From NCBI GenBank assembly GCA_965216255.1, contig OZ244148.1:2232001-2296000 (forward strand): a stretch of 64,000 nt of DNA. Reading direction: 5' to 3'. This DNA is from G965216255 sp965216255 (GTDB lineage: Bacteria > Bacteroidota > Rhodothermia > Rhodothermales > Bin80). Positions 1 to 9,214 of this stretch are shown piece by piece (position 1 is the first letter of the stretch; the number at the start of each line of letters is the position of its first letter). Both the position numbers and the translations under genes were made by a program. The notes beneath the pieces are model-generated. The model was not told the DNA's origin. It did not search any database and was given only the letters and a program-made list of their open reading frames with translations.

Positions 1-651
1 CGAACGGGAGGCGGTCCCAATGCCCGCCTTGAAGCCAAACGAGCGCATGCCTGTGCCGCCGCCTACGGAGCCTTCCTCCACTGCGCCGCCTAGGGCCGTG
101 TAAAGGGCCTCCAGCACGTCCGCTTCCGCTAAGTGGCGGCCTTCTACATCTCCGAGCGCATCCCAGCACTCCGCAACCACGGGAATGGGCGTGCGCCCAT
201 GCGGCAGACCCTGGCGCAGCCAGTGCGTAATGGCCGCATCGTATACGATGCCGACATTCGCCGTCCCCGTAAGATAGACAGGCGTATGCAGCTGGCCGGT
301 AGCCCGAATGCGGGCCACGCCCGTCATTTCGCCGTTGCCATTCAGGGTAAAACAGGCGGCCGGGACGCCGCGCGTATATACTTCGGGCGGTATGATGACG
401 GTAACACCCGTGCGCACGGGCCCCTCTCCGACTACAAGGGGCCCAGAGCCCTCTACTAGGGTCGCGTGTCCGACACGTACTCCCGCCACGTCTGTAATGG
501 CGTTGTACTCCCCGGCGGGCAACGAACCAATCCGAACGCCGAGCTCGCGCAGCCGCGCGCGATCTGGCGGCCCGGCCACTTGGCTGCCCACAGACGTTCC
601 TACCAGTCCGGCAAGCAGCGAACGTACGAAACTGCGGCGGTAGATGGGCAT
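1..651 (-). CDS. P1-family (DmpA/S58) aminopeptidase, C-terminus outside window
   Basis: Translation from the ATG at 651 gives 217 residues that run off the left edge of the window. The N-terminus reads MPIYRRSFVRSLLAG, a twin-arginine-like signal, so export is likely. Then follow family hallmarks of the P1/DmpA peptidases (L-aminopeptidase/D-esterase type, Ntn-like fold): a segment like RIGSLPAGEYNAITDVAG at about residues 41-58, VRVGHATL, and a GNGEMTG segment near residue 105. These enzymes cleave N-terminal residues from peptides or beta-peptides after autoprocessing at a C-terminal Ser/Thr; that part is not in the window, so activity cannot be judged. It is divergent from ypdA with about 107 bases between the start codons. 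Family call is firm, substrate unknown. Confidence 0.85.
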   Translation of the reverse strand, partial: MPIYRRSFVRSLLAGLVGTSVGSQVAGPPDRARLRELGVRIGSLPAGEYNAITDVAGVRVGHATLVEGSGPLVVGEGPVRTGVTVIIPPEVYTRGVPAACFTLNGNGEMTGVARIRATGQLHTPVYLTGTANVGIVYDAAITHWLRQGLPHGRTPIPVVAECWDALGDVEGRHLAEADVLEALYTALGGAVEEGSVGGGTGMRSFGFKAGIGTASRS

Positions 652-758
652 GAGTCATAGCGAAGTGTGACAACAAAAAATAGCAAGCACAGGGCCCAAA
701 TGCCGCGGAAACAGCTTATACGGGTATCGTGTTTGTAGGGGTTACGTTTACGAAAAAT

Positions 759-1763
759 ATGCATGACATCGTCATCATCGGAGCCGGGCCCGTGGGGCTT
801 GCCTGCGGCATCGAGGCCAAGCGGCATGGCATTGATGCCGTAATAGTGGACAAGGGCGCCCTCGTGAATTCTCTCGTAGGCTATCCCTACCATATGGAGT
901 TCTTTTCCACGGCCGAACTCCTGGAAATCGGAGGCCACCCTTTCCCCTCCGTACGTGCGAAGCCCACGCGCCAGGAAGCACTGGACTACTACCTGCGTGT
1001 GTCCCGGCACGAAGATCTAGCCCTGAGGCTTTACGAATGCGTTACCGGGATCGAGGGAGCAGACGGTGCCTTCAGCGTCGTAACGGATCGGATTCTGATC
1101 CCGTGCCGCAAGGTCGTGATAGCCACCGGATTCTTTGATGTGCCCAACCGGCTGGGCGTGCCAGGAGAAGACCTGCCGAAGGTCACGCATTACTACCGCG
1201 AGGCCTACCCGTATGTTGGGCAGCGTGTTGCCGTCCTTGGGGGCAAGAACAGTGCGGCCAAGGCCGCGCTCGAATGCCATCGGCACGGTGCCAACGTGAC
1301 GCTGATCCACCGTGGCGAAGAACTCTCGCATCGCATTAAGTACTGGATCAAGCCGGATCTCAAAAACCGGATCAAAGAAGGAAGTATACGGGCACTCCTT
1401 GGTACGTCAGTCGTCGCTATCGAAAAGGATCGGCTCCTGCTTCAGGGTCCGGACGGCACTTCGGAGCTGGGTAACGACTTCGTGCTGGCCATGACTGGCT
1501 ACCGCCCGAATTATGCGCTGCTCGAAACGCTTGACATTGCCATCGGCACGGACTGCGCACGAACGCCCATACATGACACGGAATCATTCGAGTCCAGCAG
1601 GCCAGGCGTATACCTTGCCGGCACTGTGTGCGGCGGACTGCGCACCAGCCGCTGGTTCATTGAGAACGGCCGCTTTCACGCCGGGCAGATCATGGAGCAC
1701 ATAGCGTGCGGAACGGTTCGGCCACTTCAGCTCGAAAAGCGCTATTGGAAAACCGCCGAGTAG
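759..1763 (+). CDS. ypdA: YpdA-family bacillithiol-disulfide reductase-like flavoprotein
   Basis: A 334-residue two-dinucleotide-binding flavoprotein. The N-terminal FAD-binding motif is IVIIGAGPVGLACG (residues 4-17) and a second Rossmann motif, VAVLGGKNSAAKAA, lies near residue 160. The segment around VNSLVGYPYHMEFFSTAELLEIG is characteristic of YpdA, the NADPH-dependent enzyme that reduces bacillithiol disulfide in low-molecular-weight thiol recycling in Bacillota, Deinococcota and many Bacteroidota. Unlike thioredoxin reductase there is no CxxC pair, as expected for YpdA. I chose ATG 759 because it begins the Rossmann fold directly; a GTG at 729 is in frame but adds only non-conserved residues. 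It ends in TAG, showing that TAG is used as a normal stop in this genome. Likely cytoplasmic redox homeostasis. Confidence 0.85.
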   Translation: MHDIVIIGAGPVGLACGIEAKRHGIDAVIVDKGALVNSLVGYPYHMEFFSTAELLEIGGHPFPSVRAKPTRQEALDYYLRVSRHEDLALRLYECVTGIEGADGAFSVVTDRILIPCRKVVIATGFFDVPNRLGVPGEDLPKVTHYYREAYPYVGQRVAVLGGKNSAAKAALECHRHGANVTLIHRGEELSHRIKYWIKPDLKNRIKEGSIRALLGTSVVAIEKDRLLLQGPDGTSELGNDFVLAMTGYRPNYALLETLDIAIGTDCARTPIHDTESFESSRPGVYLAGTVCGGLRTSRWFIENGRFHAGQIMEHIACGTVRPLQLEKRYWKTAE

Positions 1764-2131
1764 GCCTGGCGCTGTCCAGCTCCCACAACTCCTATTTTCG
1801 CTAGCCTCAATTACCACGGAGTATAGGTAGGTGACAGTCCCAAATGCAATTCTAGCTGTAGTGCTGACATATATTGCCGTGTCTGATCCAATATTGTCAG
1901 TTATATTATGACTATTCCGTATATCGTCACACCAGTATACTTATTCGCCGCTTGGCCACTCTAGCTCGGGTCGCGCGTCCCATCGTGGCCAGTTACTAGT
2001 CTAAACTTCTCTTATATCGACCCTTTTAGGGCCAAATTGGACGAATATCGTGCTCCTTCGTGCCTGGAGGATCGGGCGTTACTCATTACACGTGGTATAT
2101 ATGTAGTAGTAGACAACTACACTATAATAAT
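1764..2131. other. Intergenic stretch before IS4-type transposase
   Basis: No gene, RNA or convincing terminal inverted repeat was found here. The stretch is more AT-rich than its surroundings, with runs such as tatattatgactattccgt. It must contain the left end of the transposon whose transposase starts at 2132, but I could not pair it with a repeat downstream of 3904. Confidence 0.4.
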
Positions 2132-3904
2132 ATGACCGACCCCGCCATCCTCTTCCTCCAGCCCACCAACACCGCCCACCGCCAGTACGAAGCCCTGCGT
2201 GCCGCCTTCGTCGAGCATGTCCCCCTGGCCGAGGTCGCAGAACGCTTCCACTACTCCTATGGCACCGTCCGCAATCTCTGCTCTCAATTCCACAAAAAGC
2301 CCGAACTGCCCTTCTTCGTGGCCGACCAGCGTGGCAGGAAGAAGGCCGCCCCCCATGAAACCACTCCCGTCCGCGAAGAAAAGTCCCGCTCTCGACAGCA
2401 ACGTAATCGGCGTATTGTCGAGCTCCGTGCGCAGCAGAACCTGTCCGCCGTAGAGATTGCCGCCCTGCTCACGCAAGAGGGACACCCCGTAAGTGATTCC
2501 ACCGTCATGCGCACCCTCCGCACGGCCGGGTTGGCTAAATTACGCCGACGTGGCCTCCAGGAACGCCTCGATGTTACCACCGCGAAGCGGGCGGCCATAT
2601 CCAATCACCGTAACCTGGACCTCACTCCGCGCCATTTTCGTACCGACTTTGGCGGCCTCTTCCTCTTTGTCCATGACTTGGCCCGTATCCAGCTCGATGT
2701 GCTCTTACGAGAGAGCCACATGCCGGCAATGAGCAGCATACCGGCGGGCTGCGCCATGCGCGCCCTCTTGGCCCTCAAGCTCTGGGGCCTGAGGCGAAGC
2801 TCCCATGTCATGGCCGAAGCCCTGGATCCGGGGCTGGCGCTCTTTGCCGGACTGGGCGCCATGCCGAAGCGCTCCACCCTCACCGAATATTCCAGCCGCG
2901 TGCATCCAGAGCACTGTCGCCGTCTCATGGAAGCCTGGCACCAGGCCTCGCACACCTTGGGCGTTTCGCTGGGAGGAGGGCACTCCTTCGATCTCGACTT
3001 CCACACCATTGCCTACCACGGCGACGACGCCCTTATCCAAAAGCATTACATCTCCAAGCGTAGCCGCAGCCAGAATGGCATCCTGTCCCTGGTAGCGCGC
3101 GATGCCGAGGCCCGGCTCTTTGTCTATGTCGACGCCCAGATACGCAAGGAAGACCGCCACGATCAGCTCCTGCGCTTTGTCGACTTCTGGCGCGAGCGCA
3201 CGGGGAGCCTGCCGCACGAATTGGTCTTCGACAGCACCTTTACCACGTACGCCAACCTCGCACGGCTGCAGGCCATGGGCATAGCCTTCTTGACCCTGCG
3301 TCGCCGCTCCCGGAAGATGGTGGCGGCCCTGGCTGCCATACCGCAGGAGCAATGGCGACGCCTACGACTCAGCAATGTCGGTCGCACCTTCCGTACACCG
3401 CGCATTCTGGAGGAAAAGGTTCAACTCCGCGACTATCCCGATCCCCTCCGGCAGATCGCCATTACGGACCTTGGACACGACAAGCCCACCCTGCTGTTGA
3501 CCAACCAGATCGATGTCCCGCCGGCCCGGCTGATCGACCGTTATGCCCGGCGGATGATCATCGAGAACACCCTGGCGGATGCCATCGACTTCTTCCACAT
3601 GGATGCCCTCAGCTCTGCGGTACCCATGAAGATCGATGTGGACCTCCAACTGACACTCATGGCCAGTACGCTCTACCGCATCCTCGCCAAACGGGTAGGC
3701 CACGGCCTGGAGAGCGTCAAGCCCCGGACCCTCTTCCGCAAGCTGGTGCGCGCCAGCGCCCATGTCCAGATCCAATCCCACGACATCGTTGTCACACTGC
3801 CGCGCCGGGCGAACAATCCGTTATTGCTGGCAGCAGGATACACCGAAGCGACGGAGCCCATTCCCTGGTTAGGCAACCGAAATCTCCGCATCCAGCTTGC
3901 CTGA
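2132..3904 (+). CDS. DDE transposase of IS4 type with N-terminal helix-turn-helix region
   Basis: A 590-residue protein. The first 150 residues look like a DNA-binding region with two helix-turn-helix-like stretches (VAERFHYSYGTVRNLC; ALLTQEGHPVSDSTVMRTL). The remainder carries an IS4-like catalytic core: a first Asp in FDLDFHTIAYHG, a second in ELVFDSTFTTYANL, and a Glu in YARRMIIENTLADA, which follows the Y-x2-R-x3-E spacing of the IS4 YREK signature although the final Lys is Ile. ATG 2132 is preferred over an upstream in-frame ATG at 2060 because conserved-looking sequence begins there. The ORF is uninterrupted, so the element may be active, but I could not find its terminal repeats. Exact IS family not assigned. 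Confidence 0.75.
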   Translation: MTDPAILFLQPTNTAHRQYEALRAAFVEHVPLAEVAERFHYSYGTVRNLCSQFHKKPELPFFVADQRGRKKAAPHETTPVREEKSRSRQQRNRRIVELRAQQNLSAVEIAALLTQEGHPVSDSTVMRTLRTAGLAKLRRRGLQERLDVTTAKRAAISNHRNLDLTPRHFRTDFGGLFLFVHDLARIQLDVLLRESHMPAMSSIPAGCAMRALLALKLWGLRRSSHVMAEALDPGLALFAGLGAMPKRSTLTEYSSRVHPEHCRRLMEAWHQASHTLGVSLGGGHSFDLDFHTIAYHGDDALIQKHYISKRSRSQNGILSLVARDAEARLFVYVDAQIRKEDRHDQLLRFVDFWRERTGSLPHELVFDSTFTTYANLARLQAMGIAFLTLRRRSRKMVAALAAIPQEQWRRLRLSNVGRTFRTPRILEEKVQLRDYPDPLRQIAITDLGHDKPTLLLTNQIDVPPARLIDRYARRMIIENTLADAIDFFHMDALSSAVPMKIDVDLQLTLMASTLYRILAKRVGHGLESVKPRTLFRKLVRASAHVQIQSHDIVVTLPRRANNPLLLAAGYTEATEPIPWLGNRNLRIQLA

Positions 3905-3944
3905 CAAAAGGCGCCCCATTGTCAAATTCTTAAACCTCAAAATG

Positions 3945-4278
3945 ACGCGTGGGAATTCAGGCTAGGCATTTAGCCTCGTACATTCGCGGCATGATGGCGC
4001 AGCGTCAGATTCTTCGCGCGTGCAAGGCGCCCGAAGCGCGACCGATTCTTGCCCAGGATCTTGCCAAGGAGGAGATCGAGAATCGTTCCGCAATCGGACG
4101 TAGCGTCTGCCAGGAAGTTGGATACATCAATACTCGCGGGCTTGCGCAACAGGCCACCTGCCTGAAGGCGATGAATGTGTACGGACAGATGGAACCGGCG
4201 CCACTCAAGACAAACAACGTCAATGCACGCTTTGATGACCTTCTTGATGCACCGGTGCCAGCGGGCAGGGGTTGCGCC
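3945..4278 (+). pseudogene. Relic of the N-terminus of a DUF4338-type transposase
   Basis: From the ATG at 3994 the translation begins MAQRQILRACKAPEARPILA and continues with RSAIGRSVCQEVGY. It aligns residue for residue with the first 90 or so residues of the intact transposase at 9488-11761 (MFQQNQILRTLSAPSSRGAL; RTAIAHRVCERFGF), including a shared APVPA segment. Similarity stops near 4278, and no DUF4338 or catalytic domain follows. The bases just upstream (an attcgcggcatg stretch) also resemble the leader of the intact copy. I read this as a truncated remnant of an older copy of the same transposon family, lying tail-to-tail against the PVC-type dehydrogenase gene. Confidence 0.65.
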
Positions 4279-4442
4279 CAAGGCGCAGCAGTTGGAAGCG
4301 TTGTAATCCCTTGTATGGGCGGAGGAGAACGCTCAGTGCGCCGTTCCCGCCAGTCCCGGTATTGCCTGCCGACAACACACGGACACCCAGACACTACATA
4401 CAGCCTCAACACCCGCAGAGCAATACCTTGGGCGCGCTCGCG

Positions 4443-6747
4443 CTACTGAGATTCGGTGAGCAGCGAGTCGGGTATGACAGACGGTCCGGCCTCCAAGAAA
4501 GTGAACAAGGCCCGTGATTCGCCTCTTGTCAGGTTGTTCAGCAGCCCGGCAGGCATCGCCGATACGGACGACCTCTTCGCGCGAGGCGATCTCCGAAGTC
4601 GATATTGCCACCTGCGCCCCACCCGCAAGTTGCACGACCACCTCGCGACCATCCTCGCTATAGATGGTACCCGAAACCTTCTCCCCGTTTGTTTTGGTAA
4701 TGATCTGGACCGACCATAGATCCGAGATGGTCTCAGAGGGGCGAAGCACGGCCCGCACCATATCCGAACGTGAAAAGCGCTGCGCTATCGTCGTCAAATC
4801 AGGACCGAGTTCCTGGCCCAGCGGGCCCATCGTATGACACGTGGCACAGAAGGCTTTTACGTAGGCCCCCGCTCCTTCGGCAGGATCGGCGTTAAAGCTG
4901 CCCGGATTGTAAATCAGGTCTTCTTCGAATTCTTCATCAGAACTCCAGACCTGATATTCCGGCCCCCGGAAACTCCGAACGCCTTCGGCTGCCTGCGTGG
5001 TTAACTGAGGCACGCGGTCCTTGACCTCAATCTGCACGCTTTCGGCCTGATTGGCGGAAAAATATTCGAGAACCGTGCTGAGGTAACCGACGAAGCTGGC
5101 GCCCCCTTTCCACTGATCATCGCGAATCTTTTCGAACCATGAAATCATTACCTCCGTCGAGATGTCATCCCATCCGACGTCGATGGCACTCAGCGCATTG
5201 GCATAAAATATTTGTTGTTCACGGCTGTTCTGCTCGTTTTCCAACTCCGCAGCAAGCACGCTGACAGCTTGATCAGGCTTCAGATGAGCGAGCACCCGTG
5301 CGATTTCACGATCCAACCCTTCTTGCCCTGTCGGGAAACGATCCAACAAAACTGATGCCATCTGAGAATAGGGTCCTGGCTCCGGATTTCTGAATCCCCC
5401 ACCCCGGAATTCCAGCCCGAGATCATTCACCATGGTCATCTGCATGACCCTAATCAGGTCAAGCAGCTCACTGTCGGACGGATTCGCATTGAGAAGCTCA
5501 ACTTCGCGTTCAACTAGGAAGGTTATATCCTTCACAGACGGCTCGTTCAAGCTCTGAACATATGCCGTCAAGGCCACAGCTGCCGCCGGGAATTCGTCCA
5601 ACTCGAGCGCAGCCTCCCGCCAATCGTTGCGGTTGATCCGACGCAGCAATTCTTTGCCCGCGTAGCGGACGAAGCGGTCCTCGCTTGCAAGCAACGGGAA
5701 GACATCACCAACCGCAGAGAGCGGCGCTGCAACTTCAGGATGAATGCCGGTCCGGATCAATCCCTCGGCTGCGCGGCGCTGTACAAAAGGATCCGCATCC
5801 TGCAAGCGCTTAACCAGTTCACGCTGGGCATTTCTCAGGCTTCTGCCCGATTTTGTGCCCAGATAGTAGGTCGACGCTGCACGAACCTCCCATGCAGCAT
5901 CCTCACCCAGCGGTATGAGGGTATTGTCGTCAAGGCCCGGCCCGAACACGTGCAGCAACTCCAATGCACGAACCCTCCGCTCCGGTGAAGCCTGCGCGTC
6001 ACGTGCTACGCTCGTCAGAGCCTGCTGCCACTCGGCCTCTCCTACTTCCTCTTTGATGTCGCGCACCATCTGACGACTCCACGCCGCGCGCGGCTGGGGC
6101 ATCACCAGCACCCGATCGATGGGCGTCGTCGCCTGGGGCATCTGCGGCCTGCTGGGACCGTCATAAACGACGCGGTAGACTCCTCCTTGCGTGTCACGGC
6201 CTCCCAACGTGAAATACACGTTGCCGTCCGGCCCAACCTCAAGATCCGTCACGTTCAGCGGTTCACCATACACAAAATTTCGCGACCCGTCCTGTGCGTA
6301 GGAGGCTCCATTCCTTGTGAGCTTGCCTGCGATAATACGCCCGCGAGACCAGTCCGACTGCAGAAACATGTCCCAGTATTCGCTGGGATAGTTGTAGGAC
6401 TGATAGAAGGTCACGCCGGTCGGCGAGCCCCTTCCCACATCCTCCATGGGAGGTAGCGTGTCGATGAAGTAGGCCGGATGTTTCCTGGACCCGGTACGCC
6501 ATCCGTAGTCTCCGCCGGGCACTGCGTGCACAGAACGGGTTGGACGAAACCAGGGTAGATCTCGATCCCATTCCATATCCGAGTCGTAGGTGAATAACTC
6601 GCCCAGCATATTGAATGCACCGTCGTACTGATTCCGGAATCCACCCACTACCTGCTCCCAGTCGGAACCAACGTCCTCCAGATTCCTGCGGACGAACGTT
6701 CCTCCCGGAATACGAATTGAGCTAGCATGCCCGCGCGGATCCGTGTG
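4443..6747 (-). pseudogene. PVC-type membrane-bound dehydrogenase/haem protein, C-terminal part of a disrupted gene
   Basis: The segment begins inside a beta-propeller (DPRGHASSIRIPGGTFVRRN), continues through GGFRNQYDGAFN and LFTYDSDMEWDRDLPWFRPTR, then a HEAT-like alpha-solenoid, and ends in a cytochrome c-like haem domain with CATCHTMG (codons near 4840) and the usual C-terminal SxTIYSEDGREVVVQLAGG-like strands. This order is that of PVC-type membrane dehydrogenases, which are periplasmic oxidoreductases with a propeller, HEAT repeats and one haem c. Two lesions are visible. The N-terminal third is missing at 6747, where an IS1380 element starts; it is found at 8538-9094. Near 4560 a frameshift separates the long frame from the natural end (AMPAGLLNNLTRGES to the TAG at 4443). 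Not expected to be functional. Confidence 0.85.
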
Positions 6748-8540
6748 CCTAACCCGAATAGCTCACCAGTGCAGTTAAGAATGAAACTCTAACCAGACCT
6801 AAGTGTATGATATACAGTCATTTCTAACCACAATGTGCACCGCACGTGAACAACACAGACTGTCATACTGAAACGCTTCGTTTCGAGGACTTGGGACGCC
6901 GTAAAGTGATCGCAAAGTTCGGCGGCGGCGCCGTGTCCTCGGACGCAGGTTTGTTGCTGTTACGCGAGGCCGACCGCATGTTCGACGTCATCGGCCGCTT
7001 TGCCACCTGTTTCACGGATCACCGCAATCCCAGCAGGGTCGAATATTCCGTGGAGGCGATGCTCAGGCAACGTGTCTACGGGATATGCTTGGGCTACGAA
7101 GACGTGAACGACCATGACCGCCTGCGGGACGATGCTGTGTTGGCCATGGGCGTGGGCTGCGAAGGTGTAACGGGTACGCACCGGGTACGGGAACGCGATC
7201 AAGGGCATCCGCTGGCGGGTTCCAGTACACTGAACCGACTGGAGCTTGGCTCAAAAGAAACGGCTGCATCGCATAGATACAAGCGCATCGTAGCGGATCC
7301 TGAAAAGATCGACGCCATGCTCTCGGACTTGTTCATGGATATAACGCACGAACAGCCAGAGCATATCGTATTGGATCTCGATGCTTCAGATGACCCGATT
7401 CATGGCAAACAGGAGGGGAGTTTCTTTCATGGATACTATGGTCACTATTGCTACTTGCCGCTGTATATCGTTAGCGGAATGCATGTGTTGACAGCTTGTC
7501 TGCGCCCCTCCAACATGGACGCATCAAAGGGCTCCGTAGAGGAATTAGCGGCGGTGGTAGCGCGTATCCGTGCGCGGTGGCCGCACGTACCCATCTGGAT
7601 TCGTGGAGACGCAGGCTATTGCCGCGAAGATATCATGGCATGGTGCGAAGCGCAGGGCCTGCATTATATCTTGGGTCGGGCTCTCATTAGCCGGCTAAAG
7701 GGCATAGTTGACGAGGCTATGCAGCAGAGTCAGGCAACATGCGAGGCCAGCGGGCAGCCTTCGCGGCGCTTCCGCAGCTTCGAGTACCAAACGAAGGAGA
7801 GCTGGAGCTGTCCTCGGCGCGTGGTAGCCAAGGCGGAATGGTTGCCTGGATCGCGCGGCTATAACGCGCGATTTGTGGTTACCAATTATGGTGAAGACGT
7901 CTACGACGCCCGCACAGTATAGGAGGATTTGTATTGCGCGCGGGCAGACATGGAGAACCGGCTCAAGGAGCAGCAGCTTTCACTGTTCGCTGAGCGAACC
8001 TCTACGTCCTTGATGCAGAGCAACCAACTGCGCCTGTACTATTCTACTGTCGCCAATATCCTGATGAGCATCATCAAGGTCTATGGCTTGCAGAACACAG
8101 TGATGGCTCAGGCGCAGTGCGCTACTATCCGAGATCGGCTGTTCAAGATCGCAGTACGGGTTGTGGTAAGCTTTCGCCGTCTGTACTTGCCCTCGGCATA
8201 TCCGTGGCAGCTGCTGTTCTCTCGCGTGCTTAGCAACTTGCGTGGCGCTGTGCACGCCACCACGGTTACCTCACCTCCATAGACACTTCCTGGCCCGACC
8301 TATTCCAGAGATTGATGGACTCCACTTTGTGGTTGCTGGATACGTGTATCCAAGAAGCACGGGTAGGCGAACAAACGCTCTGTTTCCCGCTCGAAGCGTG
8401 CCCAAAACAGCGCTTACTACCGTCGACTAAACGCTTCAGAAATCGGGGATCAGCATTCGCGTTCCCAGACTGTGACCCATTGCCTACAAACACCTCCAAT
8501 CCCGGCGATTCAAGATCTTGGTGAGCGATGCGGGCTAAGC
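6748..8540. mobile_element. IS1380-family insertion sequence inside the dehydrogenase gene
   Basis: The left end, taacccgaatagctcacca at 6750-6768, is an inverted copy of tggtgagcgatgcgggcta at 8519-8537 (16 of 19 positions match). These repeats sit exactly where the two halves of the PVC-type dehydrogenase gene break off, which fixes the element to about 1.79 kb. Between them is one IS1380-type transposase gene and a 236-base non-coding stretch after it. A clean target duplication is not seen; GGCGC and GGCAC flank the two ends on the minus strand and may be a worn one. A few codons of the host gene seem to be missing at the junction. Confidence 0.8.
6846..8282 (+). pseudogene. IS1380-family transposase with in-frame amber codon
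   Basis: Family hallmarks are clear: GGGAVSSDAGLLLLREAD near the start, FTDHRNPSRVEYSVE, GYEDVNDHDRLRDD, LAGSSTLNRLE, the catalytic region HIVLDLDASDDPIHGKQEG with FHGYYGHYCYLPLYI, IWIRGDAGYCRED, and the C-terminal LYCARADMENRLKEQQ. The reading frame is open from GTG 6846 to 8282 except for one TAG at 7920-7922, exactly at the Tyr that family members have in the (A/V)YEDLYCAR motif. Everything downstream stays in frame, so a single Tyr-to-TAG change (TAT or TAC to TAG) explains it. Without suppression the protein would lack its C-terminal 120 residues, including the essential acidic ExxKEQQ-like region, so transposition is probably abolished. A worn C-terminal fragment of a related transposase lies at 44475-44815. 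Confidence 0.85.
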
Positions 8541-9094
8541 GCCAGCGTATTCTCTTCATAATCACGGAAGGGTGAAAGCGGAGCCACCGAAGAATACGTG
8601 CCGGACATGTTGCCCAGCGTCCAGTATAGATAGCCGTCGGGGCCAAAGAAAGGCTGGTGGGGACCATGATCGCTTATTCTTCCGATGGATTTTTCCATGA
8701 CTTCGACGCGGTCACCACGGCTGTCATCGTCTTCGTCAACGACCCGGTACAACGCCACACTGTCCGGACCCATGCCCGCCACTAGCAGATCTGGACCGTC
8801 GAAGAAAATGCCTTGGCTGTCATAGACCTCCTCCGTAAAAACGCGCTCTTCAAACTCGCCGTCTCCATCTGGATCGAAGAGCGTGACAATAGTCGAATCT
8901 TCCCTGGCCAGAACCAGCCGGCCCTGGCTGTCGAAGGTCATCGCCACTACCGTACCGGCCTCGTCAGGAGAATACACTTCTTCCACGGCAAAGCCCTCCG
9001 GCACCGTAAATCGATCCGTCTGGAGCAATCGGACGTTCTTGAAGCCGATTATCATGCCACCTATCACCAACGCGCACAGGAGTTTTCTATTCAT
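8538..9094 (-). pseudogene. PVC-type membrane-bound dehydrogenase, N-terminal part of the disrupted gene
   Basis: Starting at ATG 9094, with a good Shine-Dalgarno (agaggtgg) about five bases upstream, the product has a signal/anchor (RKLLCALVIGGMIIGF) and the first blades of the propeller: FTVPEGFAVEEVYSPDEAG, FDSQGRLVLARED, FDPDGDGEFEERVF, GPHQPFFGPDGYLYWTLGN and SPFRDYEENTL. In intact homologues the next residues are of the type LLPR-DPRGHA, which is exactly how the 6747 fragment begins. The frame instead runs into IS1380 sequence and stops at 8510. Together with 4443-6747 this reconstitutes one gene of about 950 codons. The gene lies 120 bases from another transposon (9215-11820), so its promoter may also be affected. 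Confidence 0.85.
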
Positions 9095-9214
9095 GGAACC
9101 ACCTCTTAATAGAACGATACCCGTCTTGCGCATGTATCAGGATGCCGGTTTCAATGCTGCTCGACACGCACAACCGTTAACCAAGCATAGCAGATATACA
9201 TAGCTACCCTAGCT

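Noticed and set aside
600..1010. 136-codon minus-strand frame across the P1 peptidase start and ypdA
   Set aside because: It runs antisense through ypdA and out of frame with the peptidase, and its sequence has no family features.
2705..3352. 215-codon minus-strand frame inside the IS4-type transposase
   Set aside because: A typical shadow of a GC-rich gene on the other strand; no recognisable domain or start signal.
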